Origin: an uncultured bacterium
Lineage (GTDB): Bacteria; Patescibacteriota; Minisyncoccia; Phycocordibacterales; UBA9973
Length of the DNA stretch: 34,646 bases
Assembly (NCBI GenBank): GCA_903838985.1
Contig: CAIMAO010000040.1
Location: 1-34,646, forward strand
Direction of reading: 5' to 3'
The stretch's first letter is position 1. Every line of letters starts with the position of its first letter. Under the pieces are notes generated by a model. It worked only from the letters and a program-made list of their open reading frames with translations. It was not told the origin of the DNA and made no database searches. Below are positions 26,981-34,646 of this stretch, piece after piece. Both the position numbers and the translations under genes were made by a program.

Positions 26981-27901
26981 TTAATATATTACTGTTCCAG
27001 GTTCTTCTGGATTATAGAAACTCCTGATCGAACACAATATATTTCCCATTTCGAGTGGTTCAAGCGTTCTTGGATGTAGAACGTGAACGATCTCACCACT
27101 TTCTTGTTTTTTCTTTAGTTCGGATCTAGATATTCTAGGAATAAAAACAGCACTTGAACCATTGGGACCATTTGGGTCACAAGTATATATGCCTCTCACA
27201 TTCTTGAATATTCGTAGTTCATTTACATTTAGAAAAAATGAAAGAAGAGATGCAGTGTAATCGCTTCCTTCTCTTCCAAGAGTTGTGGTTGCTCCTTTTA
27301 AACCTCTACCTACGAATCCTTGAGTCAGTATGATTTTGGTACCTTTTTCAAAAGCTTCTTTTATTTCAATTTTGCTTTGATTACAGCTTTTTTCAAAATC
27401 AACATTGGCTTCCCCGTAAGAATTATCTGTCGAAATTAGATATCTTGCATCAATAAATTTTGATGGGATATTTGGCAGAAATTTTTTCAATGCATTTTCA
27501 ATTATCATTGCAGAAATTAATTCCCCAAATGGTAAGATATGATCTAAAATATATTTTAGATCTTTGCCTTTTAAGTCGGGGAGTTCTTCAAATAAAATTT
27601 TGTGAAAAAGATTATCAAGTTTATACCGGAAAGTGAAATCATCAGGGAATAAAGTTTCTGATATTCCTAGATGAAATATTTTTATTTCGTCTAGAATTTT
27701 ATAACTTTCTTCCTTCGACCCTTCAATGTACGACTTTACAATTTTTTCTAATAAATTGGTTGTTTTATTAAATGCTGAAACGACCAAAATATTATTTTTA
27801 TTTTCCACTTCTGCCAAGTGATAACAAATGTTTATCACCTGATGCACAGATCCACTATCTTTGAGGTTTCCGCCTCCAGTTTTTGTTGCTACATTTATCA
27901 T
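26981..27901 (-). CDS. Aspartokinase catalytic domain protein (no ACT domain)
   Basis: MINVATKTGGGNLKDSGSV, STDNSYGEANVD, LTQGFVGRGLKGATTTLGREGSDYTASLLSFFLN, FKNVRGIYTCDPN; ATG at 27901 preferred over the ORF-track start at 27997. Confidence 0.85.
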   Translation of the reverse strand: MINVATKTGGGNLKDSGSVHQVINICYHLAEVENKNNILVVSAFNKTTNLLEKIVKSYIEGSKEESYKILDEIKIFHLGISETLFPDDFTFRYKLDNLFHKILFEELPDLKGKDLKYILDHILPFGELISAMIIENALKKFLPNIPSKFIDARYLISTDNSYGEANVDFEKSCNQSKIEIKEAFEKGTKIILTQGFVGRGLKGATTTLGREGSDYTASLLSFFLNVNELRIFKNVRGIYTCDPNGPNGSSAVFIPRISRSELKKKQESGEIVHVLHPRTLEPLEMGNILCSIRSFYNPEEPGTVIY

Positions 27902-28008
27902 AATGTTGTCTCTCTTTTTTTGTTTATGTCGAATAACTATTATTATATTTATATAAATTTTAATCTTATTGTAAAGATAAGTTAAGTTTTTTAACATTTA
28001 TCTTGTAT

Positions 28009-28037
28009 TTGGCACTTTTTGTAAAATCTGTTAAAAT
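28009..28037 (+). promoter_or_regulatory. Promoter of ACT-domain gene (TTGGCA-N17-TAAAAT)
   Basis: -35 at 28009-28014, -10 at 28032-28037 with TG extension at 28029-28030; ATG 7 nt downstream. Confidence 0.6.
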
Positions 28038-28044
28038 ACTAAAT

Positions 28045-28701
28045 ATGATAAAAATACAACCAATTGTGAAAGACATTATTTTAAAAGAGTTTGAGGCTTA
28101 TTTTGCTTTGACCAATGGCTATATGAATATGAGTAGTTATGCATATAAAATATTGCCTAAAGTAGAAGAATTAGCTAAAAAAAAGGTGACGATAACAAGC
28201 TTGGTAGTCTCACTGTCTCGTCTTAAAAAAGAATTTAAAAAAGAAAAATCACTTATACATGATGTGTCTATAAAAAATATAACCACGAAGCTTCCGATTT
28301 CAGAAGTGATTTACGAAAACACAACTAAATTTATTAAAGAGCTTGAATCTTTATATAAAAATATGTCTGTTTTACAAGAAGATTTTTTTACTGTCACGAT
28401 AGGCACGAATGAAGTAGATATTATTTGTTCCTCAAATTTGGAAAATAAAATTTTGAAACATTTTAAAGTAAAACCAATTATTATTAATCATAATCTTGCT
28501 GCAATTGGAATCTCTTATGGTCCAGAGGTTTTTGATACTCCAAATACTTTCTTTTCGCTTCTTGCTGTATTGGCTCGTTCTCGCATAAACATAGAAGAAC
28601 TCGTTTCTACTCCCACAGAACTTATTTTTATAGTTAATGAAAAAGATTTTGGAAGAACTGTCGCTTTGTTCTCAGAAATGCATAGAAAAAATAACAAATA
28701 A
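28045..28701 (+). CDS. ACT-domain protein, putative aspartokinase regulatory partner
   Basis: C-terminal ACT-like GISYGPEVFDTPNTFFSLLAVLARSRINIEELVSTPTELIFIVNEKDFGRTVALF; divergent from the aspartokinase gene. Confidence 0.7.
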   Translation: MIKIQPIVKDIILKEFEAYFALTNGYMNMSSYAYKILPKVEELAKKKVTITSLVVSLSRLKKEFKKEKSLIHDVSIKNITTKLPISEVIYENTTKFIKELESLYKNMSVLQEDFFTVTIGTNEVDIICSSNLENKILKHFKVKPIIINHNLAAIGISYGPEVFDTPNTFFSLLAVLARSRINIEELVSTPTELIFIVNEKDFGRTVALFSEMHRKNNK

Positions 28702-28759
28702 ATAAATATTTTTATAAAATGTAAAGATAAAAAATTTCTGATATACTCATAAATATACT

Positions 28760-29644
28760 ATGCAAGAAAATTTTGATATACAAAATGAAATAGAAAAGTT
28801 AGAAGCGGAAACTCAAGAAGTAGATTTTTGGAATGACAAAAACAAGGCACAAGCGACTTTAAAAAAGATTGCTGAGTTTAAAGATAAACTTGCAGGTGCT
28901 AAAAAGTATGACAAAGGCAATGCTATAGTCACGATCATCTCTGGTGCAGGGGGAGATGATGCGGAAGATTTTTCTCGTATGCTTTTGGAAATGTATATGA
29001 AATATGCAGAGAGAAAAAATTGGAAAATATTTTTTATTAACGAACATAAAAATGATCATGGTGGCTATAGAAATGTCTCTTTTGAAATGGAAGGCAAAAA
29101 TGCTTACGGAATGTTGAAAAATGAATCTGGGGTGCATCGTTTGGTGCGTATTTCTCCATTTAATGCAAAAAAATTAAGACACACTTCTTTTTCTTTGGTT
29201 GAAGTTTTGCCAAAGTTTTCAAAATTAGAAGAGAAAGATTTTTTTATTCCAGATGCTGATTTAAAGATAGAATATAGTCGTTCGGGTGGTCCTGGTGGAC
29301 AAAATGTCAACAAGAGAGAGACAGCAGTCAGACTTATTCATATTCCGACAAATATTTCTGTGCATGCTACGGGTGAGCGTTCACAAGAGCAAAATAGAGA
29401 AAGAGCCTTGTCTATCTTGAGAGCAAAGATTTTTAAGAAAGCTCAAGATGAAAAAAAGACAATAGAAGAAAGCATGAAGATAAGTAAGGGCACAGATATA
29501 GAATGGGGTAGTCAAATTCGTTCATACGTATTGCATCCGTACAAAATGGTTAAAGATCATCGCACAAATGCTGAAACTTCTAATGTAGATGAAGTTTTGA
29601 GTGGAGAACTTGATCTTTTTATTGAGGCAGAGAAGGATTTGTGA
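28760..29644 (+). CDS. prfB: Peptide chain release factor 2, shortened N-terminal domain
   Basis: SPF tripeptide (RISPFNAKKLRHTSF), GGPGGQNVNKRETAVRL, QNRERALSILRAK. Confidence 0.93.
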   Translation: MQENFDIQNEIEKLEAETQEVDFWNDKNKAQATLKKIAEFKDKLAGAKKYDKGNAIVTIISGAGGDDAEDFSRMLLEMYMKYAERKNWKIFFINEHKNDHGGYRNVSFEMEGKNAYGMLKNESGVHRLVRISPFNAKKLRHTSFSLVEVLPKFSKLEEKDFFIPDADLKIEYSRSGGPGGQNVNKRETAVRLIHIPTNISVHATGERSQEQNRERALSILRAKIFKKAQDEKKTIEESMKISKGTDIEWGSQIRSYVLHPYKMVKDHRTNAETSNVDEVLSGELDLFIEAEKDL

Positions 29645-29653
29645 TAAGATAAG

Positions 29654-30337
29654 GTGGTGATTTATTTTAATAATGTTTCAAAAGTTTATAATGACAATTC
29701 GGTTGCCTTGGATGATGTCACTTTGACCATTACGACAGGAGAATTTGTTTCTATCGTTGGGCATTCTGGAGCAGGGAAAACCACTCTAACTAAAATGATT
29801 TTAGCAGAAGACATTCCTACAAGTGGGACGGTCTTTTTTGAGTCTACAAATATTCCAAAATTAAAAAATAAAGAATTAACCAAACTAAGAAGAAGAATAG
29901 GTGTTGTTTTTCAAGATTTTAAATTACTTTCCAATAAAACTGCTTATGAAAATATTGCATTTGCAATGGAAGCTGTCGGTAAAACAAATGAAGAGATAGA
30001 AAGTGATGTTCCGCACGTTTTGGAACTCGTTGATTTGAGGAATAAAATGTATAATTTTCCTAGTGAGATGTCTGGAGGCGAGCAACAACGCTTGGCTATT
30101 GCTCGAGCTATTATAAATCAACCAGAGCTCATTATTGCCGATGAACCTACTGGTAATCTAGATGCGATAAATACTTATGAGATAGTCCAAATTTTAAAAA
30201 AAATTAATGATCTTGGTACAACAGTTATTTTAACAACACATAACAGAGGAGTGATTGATTCCCTAAAAGGACGAGTGATCACAATGGAAAAAGGTAGAGT
30301 TGTTAGAGATGACAAGGGTGGTAAATATGTTATATAA
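29654..30337 (+). CDS. ftsE: Cell division ATP-binding protein FtsE
   Basis: Walker A GHSGAGKTT, signature MSGGEQQRLAIARA, LIIADEPTGNLD; followed by ftsX; GTG start. Confidence 0.95.
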   Translation: MVIYFNNVSKVYNDNSVALDDVTLTITTGEFVSIVGHSGAGKTTLTKMILAEDIPTSGTVFFESTNIPKLKNKELTKLRRRIGVVFQDFKLLSNKTAYENIAFAMEAVGKTNEEIESDVPHVLELVDLRNKMYNFPSEMSGGEQQRLAIARAIINQPELIIADEPTGNLDAINTYEIVQILKKINDLGTTVILTTHNRGVIDSLKGRVITMEKGRVVRDDKGGKYVI

Positions 30338-30349
30338 TGATTATAAATT

Positions 30350-31267
30350 ATGAGTGATTTAAAAAGAATTACAAAAGCAGGAATTATAAATTTTACTAGA
30401 AGTGGGGTTATTTCTTGGGCTGCTGTACTCGTCGTCACCATCACTCTTTCTGTCATAACTTCGATTCTTTTATTACATGCAGTACTCAATTTTTCTCTTA
30501 ATCAGATAAAAGATAAAGTAGACGTGACAATTTATTTTAATGTTGGTTCTTCTGAAACTAAAATAATGGCCTTGAAAGATTCTTTAGAAAAATTACCAGA
30601 AGTCGCTAGTGTTTCCTATGTTAGTGATGAAGAAGCATTAAAAATTTTCCGTGAACGTCACCAAAATGATTATCCTACAATAGCAGCACTAGATGAAATA
30701 TCTACCAATCCACTTGGGGGATATTTAAATATAAAAGCTAAAGAAGTTTCTCAGTATGAAAGTATTTCTAATTTTTTGAGTTCAGATAACGCTCTTGTTT
30801 TAGGCTCTTCTGCAATCATTGATAAAGTAAATTATAATCAAAACAAAACAGTTATAGATAAATTAAATCATATAATTTCTGGTGCAGAAAAATTAGGTTT
30901 TTTAGTCACATTAATTTTAGTAATAATCTCTGTGATTATCACATTCAATACTATTCGTTTGACTATTTTTATTTCTAAAGAAGAAGTGGGCATAATGCGT
31001 TTAGTCGGAGCAAGCAAGATGCGTGTTCGTGGCCCTTTTATGATAGAAGGAGCAGTCTATGGTGTCATTTCAACCTTTATTACACTGGTTATTTTCTGGC
31101 CTATTACAGCTTATTTAGGGAATAACATGACTGGATTTTTAGGTATAAATCTTTACGATTATTACATTTCGAATATTTTTCAAATTTCTGCTATAGTGTT
31201 GTTGTCAGGGGTAGTTGTATGTATGCTTTCCAGTTTTATTGCAATTAGAAAGTATTTAAATAAATAA
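30350..31267 (+). CDS. ftsX: Cell division protein FtsX
   Basis: Four-TM topology, VDVTIYFN, LPEVASVSYVSDEEAL, EEVGIMRLVGASKMRVRGPFMIEGAVYG. Confidence 0.93.
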   Translation: MSDLKRITKAGIINFTRSGVISWAAVLVVTITLSVITSILLLHAVLNFSLNQIKDKVDVTIYFNVGSSETKIMALKDSLEKLPEVASVSYVSDEEALKIFRERHQNDYPTIAALDEISTNPLGGYLNIKAKEVSQYESISNFLSSDNALVLGSSAIIDKVNYNQNKTVIDKLNHIISGAEKLGFLVTLILVIISVIITFNTIRLTIFISKEEVGIMRLVGASKMRVRGPFMIEGAVYGVISTFITLVIFWPITAYLGNNMTGFLGINLYDYYISNIFQISAIVLLSGVVVCMLSSFIAIRKYLNK

Positions 31268-31277
31268 AAAATAAGTA

Positions 31278-32930
31278 ATGCAAAAGAAAGAAACAAAATA
31301 CATTTTTGTCGTGGGGGGTGTTATTTCCGGAGTAGGAAAAGGTATTACTTCATCTTCTTTGGGACTCATTTTAAAAAATCGTGGATTGAAAGTTACTTCT
31401 ATAAAAATTGATCCATATATCAATGTTGATGCTGGCACTATGAACCCCATAGAACATGGGGAAGTTTTTGTGCTTAAAGATGGTAATGAGACAGATCAAG
31501 ATATGGGTAATTATGAAAGATTTCTTGAAATAAATTTGACTCGTATAAATTATATGACCACGGGTTTAGTTTATAAATCTGTTATAGAAAAAGAACGTAA
31601 TTTAGAATATAAAGGTAAATGTGTGCAAGTGGTTCCACATATTCCACTTGAGGTTATAAGACGTATAAAAGAGGCAGGGAAAAACGCAGACGCAGACGTT
31701 GTTATGATTGAGATAGGTGGAACAGTCGGCGAATATGAAAATATTCTTTTTCTTGAAGCTGCCAGAATGATGAAACTTGAAGCACCAAAAGATGTTGCCT
31801 TTATAATAGTTTCTTATCTTCCTACACCACAAAATGTCGGTGAAATGAAAACAAAGCCTACTCAACACGCAGTGCGCACACTTAATGCTTCTGGTATTCA
31901 ACCTGATATTTTGATAGCTAGGGCAAACGTGGGCTTAGATAAATTAAGGAAAGAAAAAATTGCACTTTTCTGCAATATTTTAGCTGATAGAATTATTTCT
32001 GCTCCAGATGTCAGTAGTATTTATGATATTCCAATAAATTTTGAAAAAGAAAAACTTTCAGAAAAAATTTGTGATATTTTAGATATTGATTCTAAAAAAG
32101 TAGATATGAAGGCTTGGAAAAAATGGGAGGCTTTTGCCAAACACGCACACAATGGTAAAGAAGTAGTGAAAATAGCAATGATAGGAAAATATTTTGAAAC
32201 AGGAGATTTCGTTTTATCTGATTCTTATTTATCTGTGATTGAAGCTATTAAATATTCTAGTTATGCACAAAATAGAAAACCTATTCTTACTTGGTTGAAC
32301 TCTAGTGATTTTGAAAAAAATCCTGCGAAATTAAAAGAACTTAAAAAATATGATGGAATAATTGTTCCAGGAGGTTTCGGTTCGAGGGGGGTAGAAGGTA
32401 ATTTAAATGCAATAAAATTTGCTCGTGAAAACAAGATTCCTTATTTTGGTCTTTGTTATGGTATGCAAATGATGGTCATAGAATATGCAAGAAATGTTTT
32501 AGGTTTGAAAGATGCAAACACAAAAGAAGTAAATCCAAATTCTAAAAATTTAGTGATAGACATAATGGAATCACAAAAAGAAATTTTGAAAAATAATTCT
32601 TATGGTGGCTCTATGCGTTTGGGAGAATACAAAGCAATTTTGCGTGATGGTACAATAGCAAAAAGTGCTTATGAAACAAAAGAAGTATTAGAGAGACATC
32701 GTCATAGATATGAAGTTAACCCTGCATTTGTGGCAGATCTAGAAGCAAAAGGTCTTGTGTTTTCAGGGCGATCTCCAGATGGTCATCTAATGGAAATAGC
32801 AGAACTTCCAAAAAATAAACATCCATTTTTCTTAGGTACACAATTCCATCCAGAATTTTTAGCTCGCCCGCTTGACCCGCATCCTCTTTTTACGGCATTC
32901 ATAAAAGCTTGTATAAATAAAAATAAATAA
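31278..32930 (+). CDS. pyrG: CTP synthase
   Basis: KYIFVVGGVISGVGKGITSSSLG, KIDPYINVDAGTMNPIEHGEVFVL, GAT domain PYFGLCYGMQ. Confidence 0.97.
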   Translation: MQKKETKYIFVVGGVISGVGKGITSSSLGLILKNRGLKVTSIKIDPYINVDAGTMNPIEHGEVFVLKDGNETDQDMGNYERFLEINLTRINYMTTGLVYKSVIEKERNLEYKGKCVQVVPHIPLEVIRRIKEAGKNADADVVMIEIGGTVGEYENILFLEAARMMKLEAPKDVAFIIVSYLPTPQNVGEMKTKPTQHAVRTLNASGIQPDILIARANVGLDKLRKEKIALFCNILADRIISAPDVSSIYDIPINFEKEKLSEKICDILDIDSKKVDMKAWKKWEAFAKHAHNGKEVVKIAMIGKYFETGDFVLSDSYLSVIEAIKYSSYAQNRKPILTWLNSSDFEKNPAKLKELKKYDGIIVPGGFGSRGVEGNLNAIKFARENKIPYFGLCYGMQMMVIEYARNVLGLKDANTKEVNPNSKNLVIDIMESQKEILKNNSYGGSMRLGEYKAILRDGTIAKSAYETKEVLERHRHRYEVNPAFVADLEAKGLVFSGRSPDGHLMEIAELPKNKHPFFLGTQFHPEFLARPLDPHPLFTAFIKACINKNK

Positions 32931-32932
32931 TT

Positions 32933-33589
32933 TTGTCAGATATGAAATTATTTTTTCACAAATTTGGTAGAAATATCTTAGATTCTTTTAAGGGTTATAA
33001 TTTTTTATTTCATTTGTTAGCGATTCTTTTAACATATCTACTTGTTGTATCTAATTTTGATTGGAAATATTATTCCTATCTTAGAGGAAGTTATATTTAT
33101 TATTTTGCTTTTGCGGCAGCGGCAGTGGGAGCCATTATTCCTTTTATCGCACCATCCTGTGCTTTTATTTTTGGGAAAATACAAAAGGATAAAAAACTTT
33201 TTAATGCTGGTTTTGCTTTGACTCAATCGGCTATGCTTGGTTTATTTATTTCTTCTTTTTATAAAATGTTGACTGGTAGAGCTCATCCTGAAATAATACA
33301 AACTTTTAGTGATGTCACTCATATATTTAAATTTGGTTTGATGCGTGGGGGAATATTTTGGGGTTGGCCATCTTCACACACTGCTGTAGCTTTCGCAATG
33401 GCATTTAGTTTGTGGGTAATGTATCCAAAAAATAAAATAACAAAAACCTTCGCTTTGATTTATGCTTTATTTGTGGGGCTCGGGGTGTCGATGACTGTTC
33501 ATTGGTTTTCAGATTTTGTTGCTGGTGCAATAATCGGTGCAGTGATAGGAACAGTAGTCGGAAAATCTTTTAAAAATATAAAAAGCTAA
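32933..33589 (+). CDS. PAP2-family phosphatase
   Basis: TGRAHPE, GWPSSHTAVAFAMAF, MTVHWFSDFVAGAIIG; start uncertain (ATG at 32942 also possible). Confidence 0.88.
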   Translation: MSDMKLFFHKFGRNILDSFKGYNFLFHLLAILLTYLLVVSNFDWKYYSYLRGSYIYYFAFAAAAVGAIIPFIAPSCAFIFGKIQKDKKLFNAGFALTQSAMLGLFISSFYKMLTGRAHPEIIQTFSDVTHIFKFGLMRGGIFWGWPSSHTAVAFAMAFSLWVMYPKNKITKTFALIYALFVGLGVSMTVHWFSDFVAGAIIGAVIGTVVGKSFKNIKS

Positions 33590-33615
33590 AATAACCTTAT
33601 AAAATAAGGTTATTT
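33589..33615. terminator. Bidirectional terminator
   Basis: 12-bp stem AAATAACCTTAT-AAA-ATAAGGTTATTT between convergent genes. Confidence 0.8.
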
Positions 33616-33637
33616 ATATAAATTAATGATTTATAAT

Positions 33638-34333
33638 TTACCATTTTGAACTTTGTTTTTTTACTTCACTTGGTAGATAACTTTCATTTAATTCACTCGC
33701 TTGTTTTGATCTTCTTATATATAAACGGCGATTTTGAGTATCGAAATAACCTGCTGTTGGTTCATCTCCTTTAGATAAAATAGATTTTGGTCCTGTCATT
33801 ACTGTTGGTTCAAAGCCTAATTCTTTGGTAATAATATTTCCTAAAAATTTAATTGATTCTTGGTATTCTCTAAATCCAGCATTTCCTCCAAAGATAATAG
33901 CATCTATACTTTTTTCTTTACATTTTTCTTTGATAATTTTAATTAAATCGGTTAGATCTTTTGTGAATAATTCTTTTTTATCTTCAAGAAATTTTTCAGG
34001 ATCTTGGTGTGTCATAAAAGAAATTTGTTTTTTACTATTTTTTTCTTCCCCAACAATTATTATTCCAGTACTATTGAAATATTCATTAGAATATTTATTT
34101 TCTGGAGTGCATTCGGACATTGCATAAGTTTCCTTACCTGCGTTTTTAATGTTTCGTTTTTTATAGACTTCTTCATTTCCAGAATAATCAACGAATTCAC
34201 CGTTTCTTCTTATTTTCCAAATAGTACTTAGTGTTGATTCATCAACATTTTCTTCTTCTACAAGACAAGCGCGAATAGGCTTAAAAGATTCATTTTCTTT
34301 TTCCTTATTAAAAATGGAATTTTCAGAATTCAT
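33638..34333 (-). CDS. Hypothetical protein (very tentative CheD-like fold)
   Basis: IIFGGNAGFREYQESIKFLGNIITKELGFEPTVMTGPKSI...TQNRRLYIRR; no definitive motif. Confidence 0.7.
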   Translation of the reverse strand: MNSENSIFNKEKENESFKPIRACLVEEENVDESTLSTIWKIRRNGEFVDYSGNEEVYKKRNIKNAGKETYAMSECTPENKYSNEYFNSTGIIIVGEEKNSKKQISFMTHQDPEKFLEDKKELFTKDLTDLIKIIKEKCKEKSIDAIIFGGNAGFREYQESIKFLGNIITKELGFEPTVMTGPKSILSKGDEPTAGYFDTQNRRLYIRRSKQASELNESYLPSEVKKQSSKW

Positions 34334-34367
34334 AAATAATTTGATGTAAATTTATAATATTTACTAG

Positions 34368-34438
34368 CTGGGAGACTTGGACTCGAACCAAGATAACTTC
34401 CTCCAGAGGGAAGTGTCCTACCATTAGACGATCTCCCA
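34368..34438 (-). tRNA. tRNA-Gln (CTG)
   Basis: Minus strand TGGGAGATCGTCTAATGGTAGGACACTTCCCTCTGGAGGAAG...TTCGAGT...TCTCCCAG; loop CTCTGGA. Confidence 0.92.
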
Positions 34439-34597
34439 ATATAGAGACGACCTGCCTCGCGTTGGCGTGAGTCAAGGCGGGTCTCCCAATGGCTTATCAT
34501 TACAATAATACAAAATAGCCTTTTTATCAATGCTTTTTTAGGGTATAGTTTTTATGTTATAATAAATATTATTAATTAAATTTTTAATAAAAATATT

Positions 34598-34646
34598 ATG
34601 GAAAATAAAAAATGCGAAAGTTGTTTAATGCCATTCTCAAAAGACC
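34598..34646 (+). CDS. Start of a putative zinc-ribbon protein (3' truncated by window edge)
   Basis: MENKKCESCLMPFSKD resembles the CxSCGMPL start of a small zinc-ribbon family; extended -10 TGTTATAAT at 34555-34563. Confidence 0.55.
   Translation, partial: MENKKCESCLMPFSKD

Noticed and set aside
33638-34333. Confident CheD deamidase assignment
   Set aside because: Only loose resemblance (FGGN..., RRLYIRR); catalytic Cys/His/Thr context not convincingly identifiable, so left as hypothetical.
34330-34530. 66-aa minus-strand ORF
   Set aside because: Overlaps tRNA-Gln completely; spurious.

Overview
This 34.6 kb AT-rich window looks like a chromosomal segment of a Candidate Phyla Radiation / Patescibacteria (Parcubacteria-like) genome. 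That assignment is inferred from gene content, reduced protein architectures and the style of the surface proteins; no search was run. Housekeeping content: secD-secF, lemA, a stomatin/SPFH protein, htpX, gatC-gatA, prfB-ftsE-ftsX, pyrG, an aspartokinase, mltG, two PAP2 phosphatases and six tRNAs (fMet, Met/Ile2-CAT, Asp, Thr-GGT, Thr-CGT, Gln-CTG). Accessory content: a marR / membrane-fusion / MFS efflux operon, a two-component system, a GW-repeat exported protein, and a 2509-aa secreted fibre protein with YadA-like head repeats and an S74 (endosialidase-type) intramolecular chaperone. The most unusual signals are: (1) two copies of a ~67-nt near-identical intergenic core whose flanking arms are locus-specific but self-complementary, with a compensatory base-pair change between copies, plus a third element of the same architecture and a fourth GCTCGC-rich island; (2) a recurrent TGnTATAAT-type extended -10 placed 6-8 nt before the start codon of many genes, implying leaderless mRNAs; (3) an apparently split aspartokinase (catalytic and ACT parts in divergent genes); (4) a ~27-aa Asn/Gly-rich tandem repeat array in the giant fibre protein.
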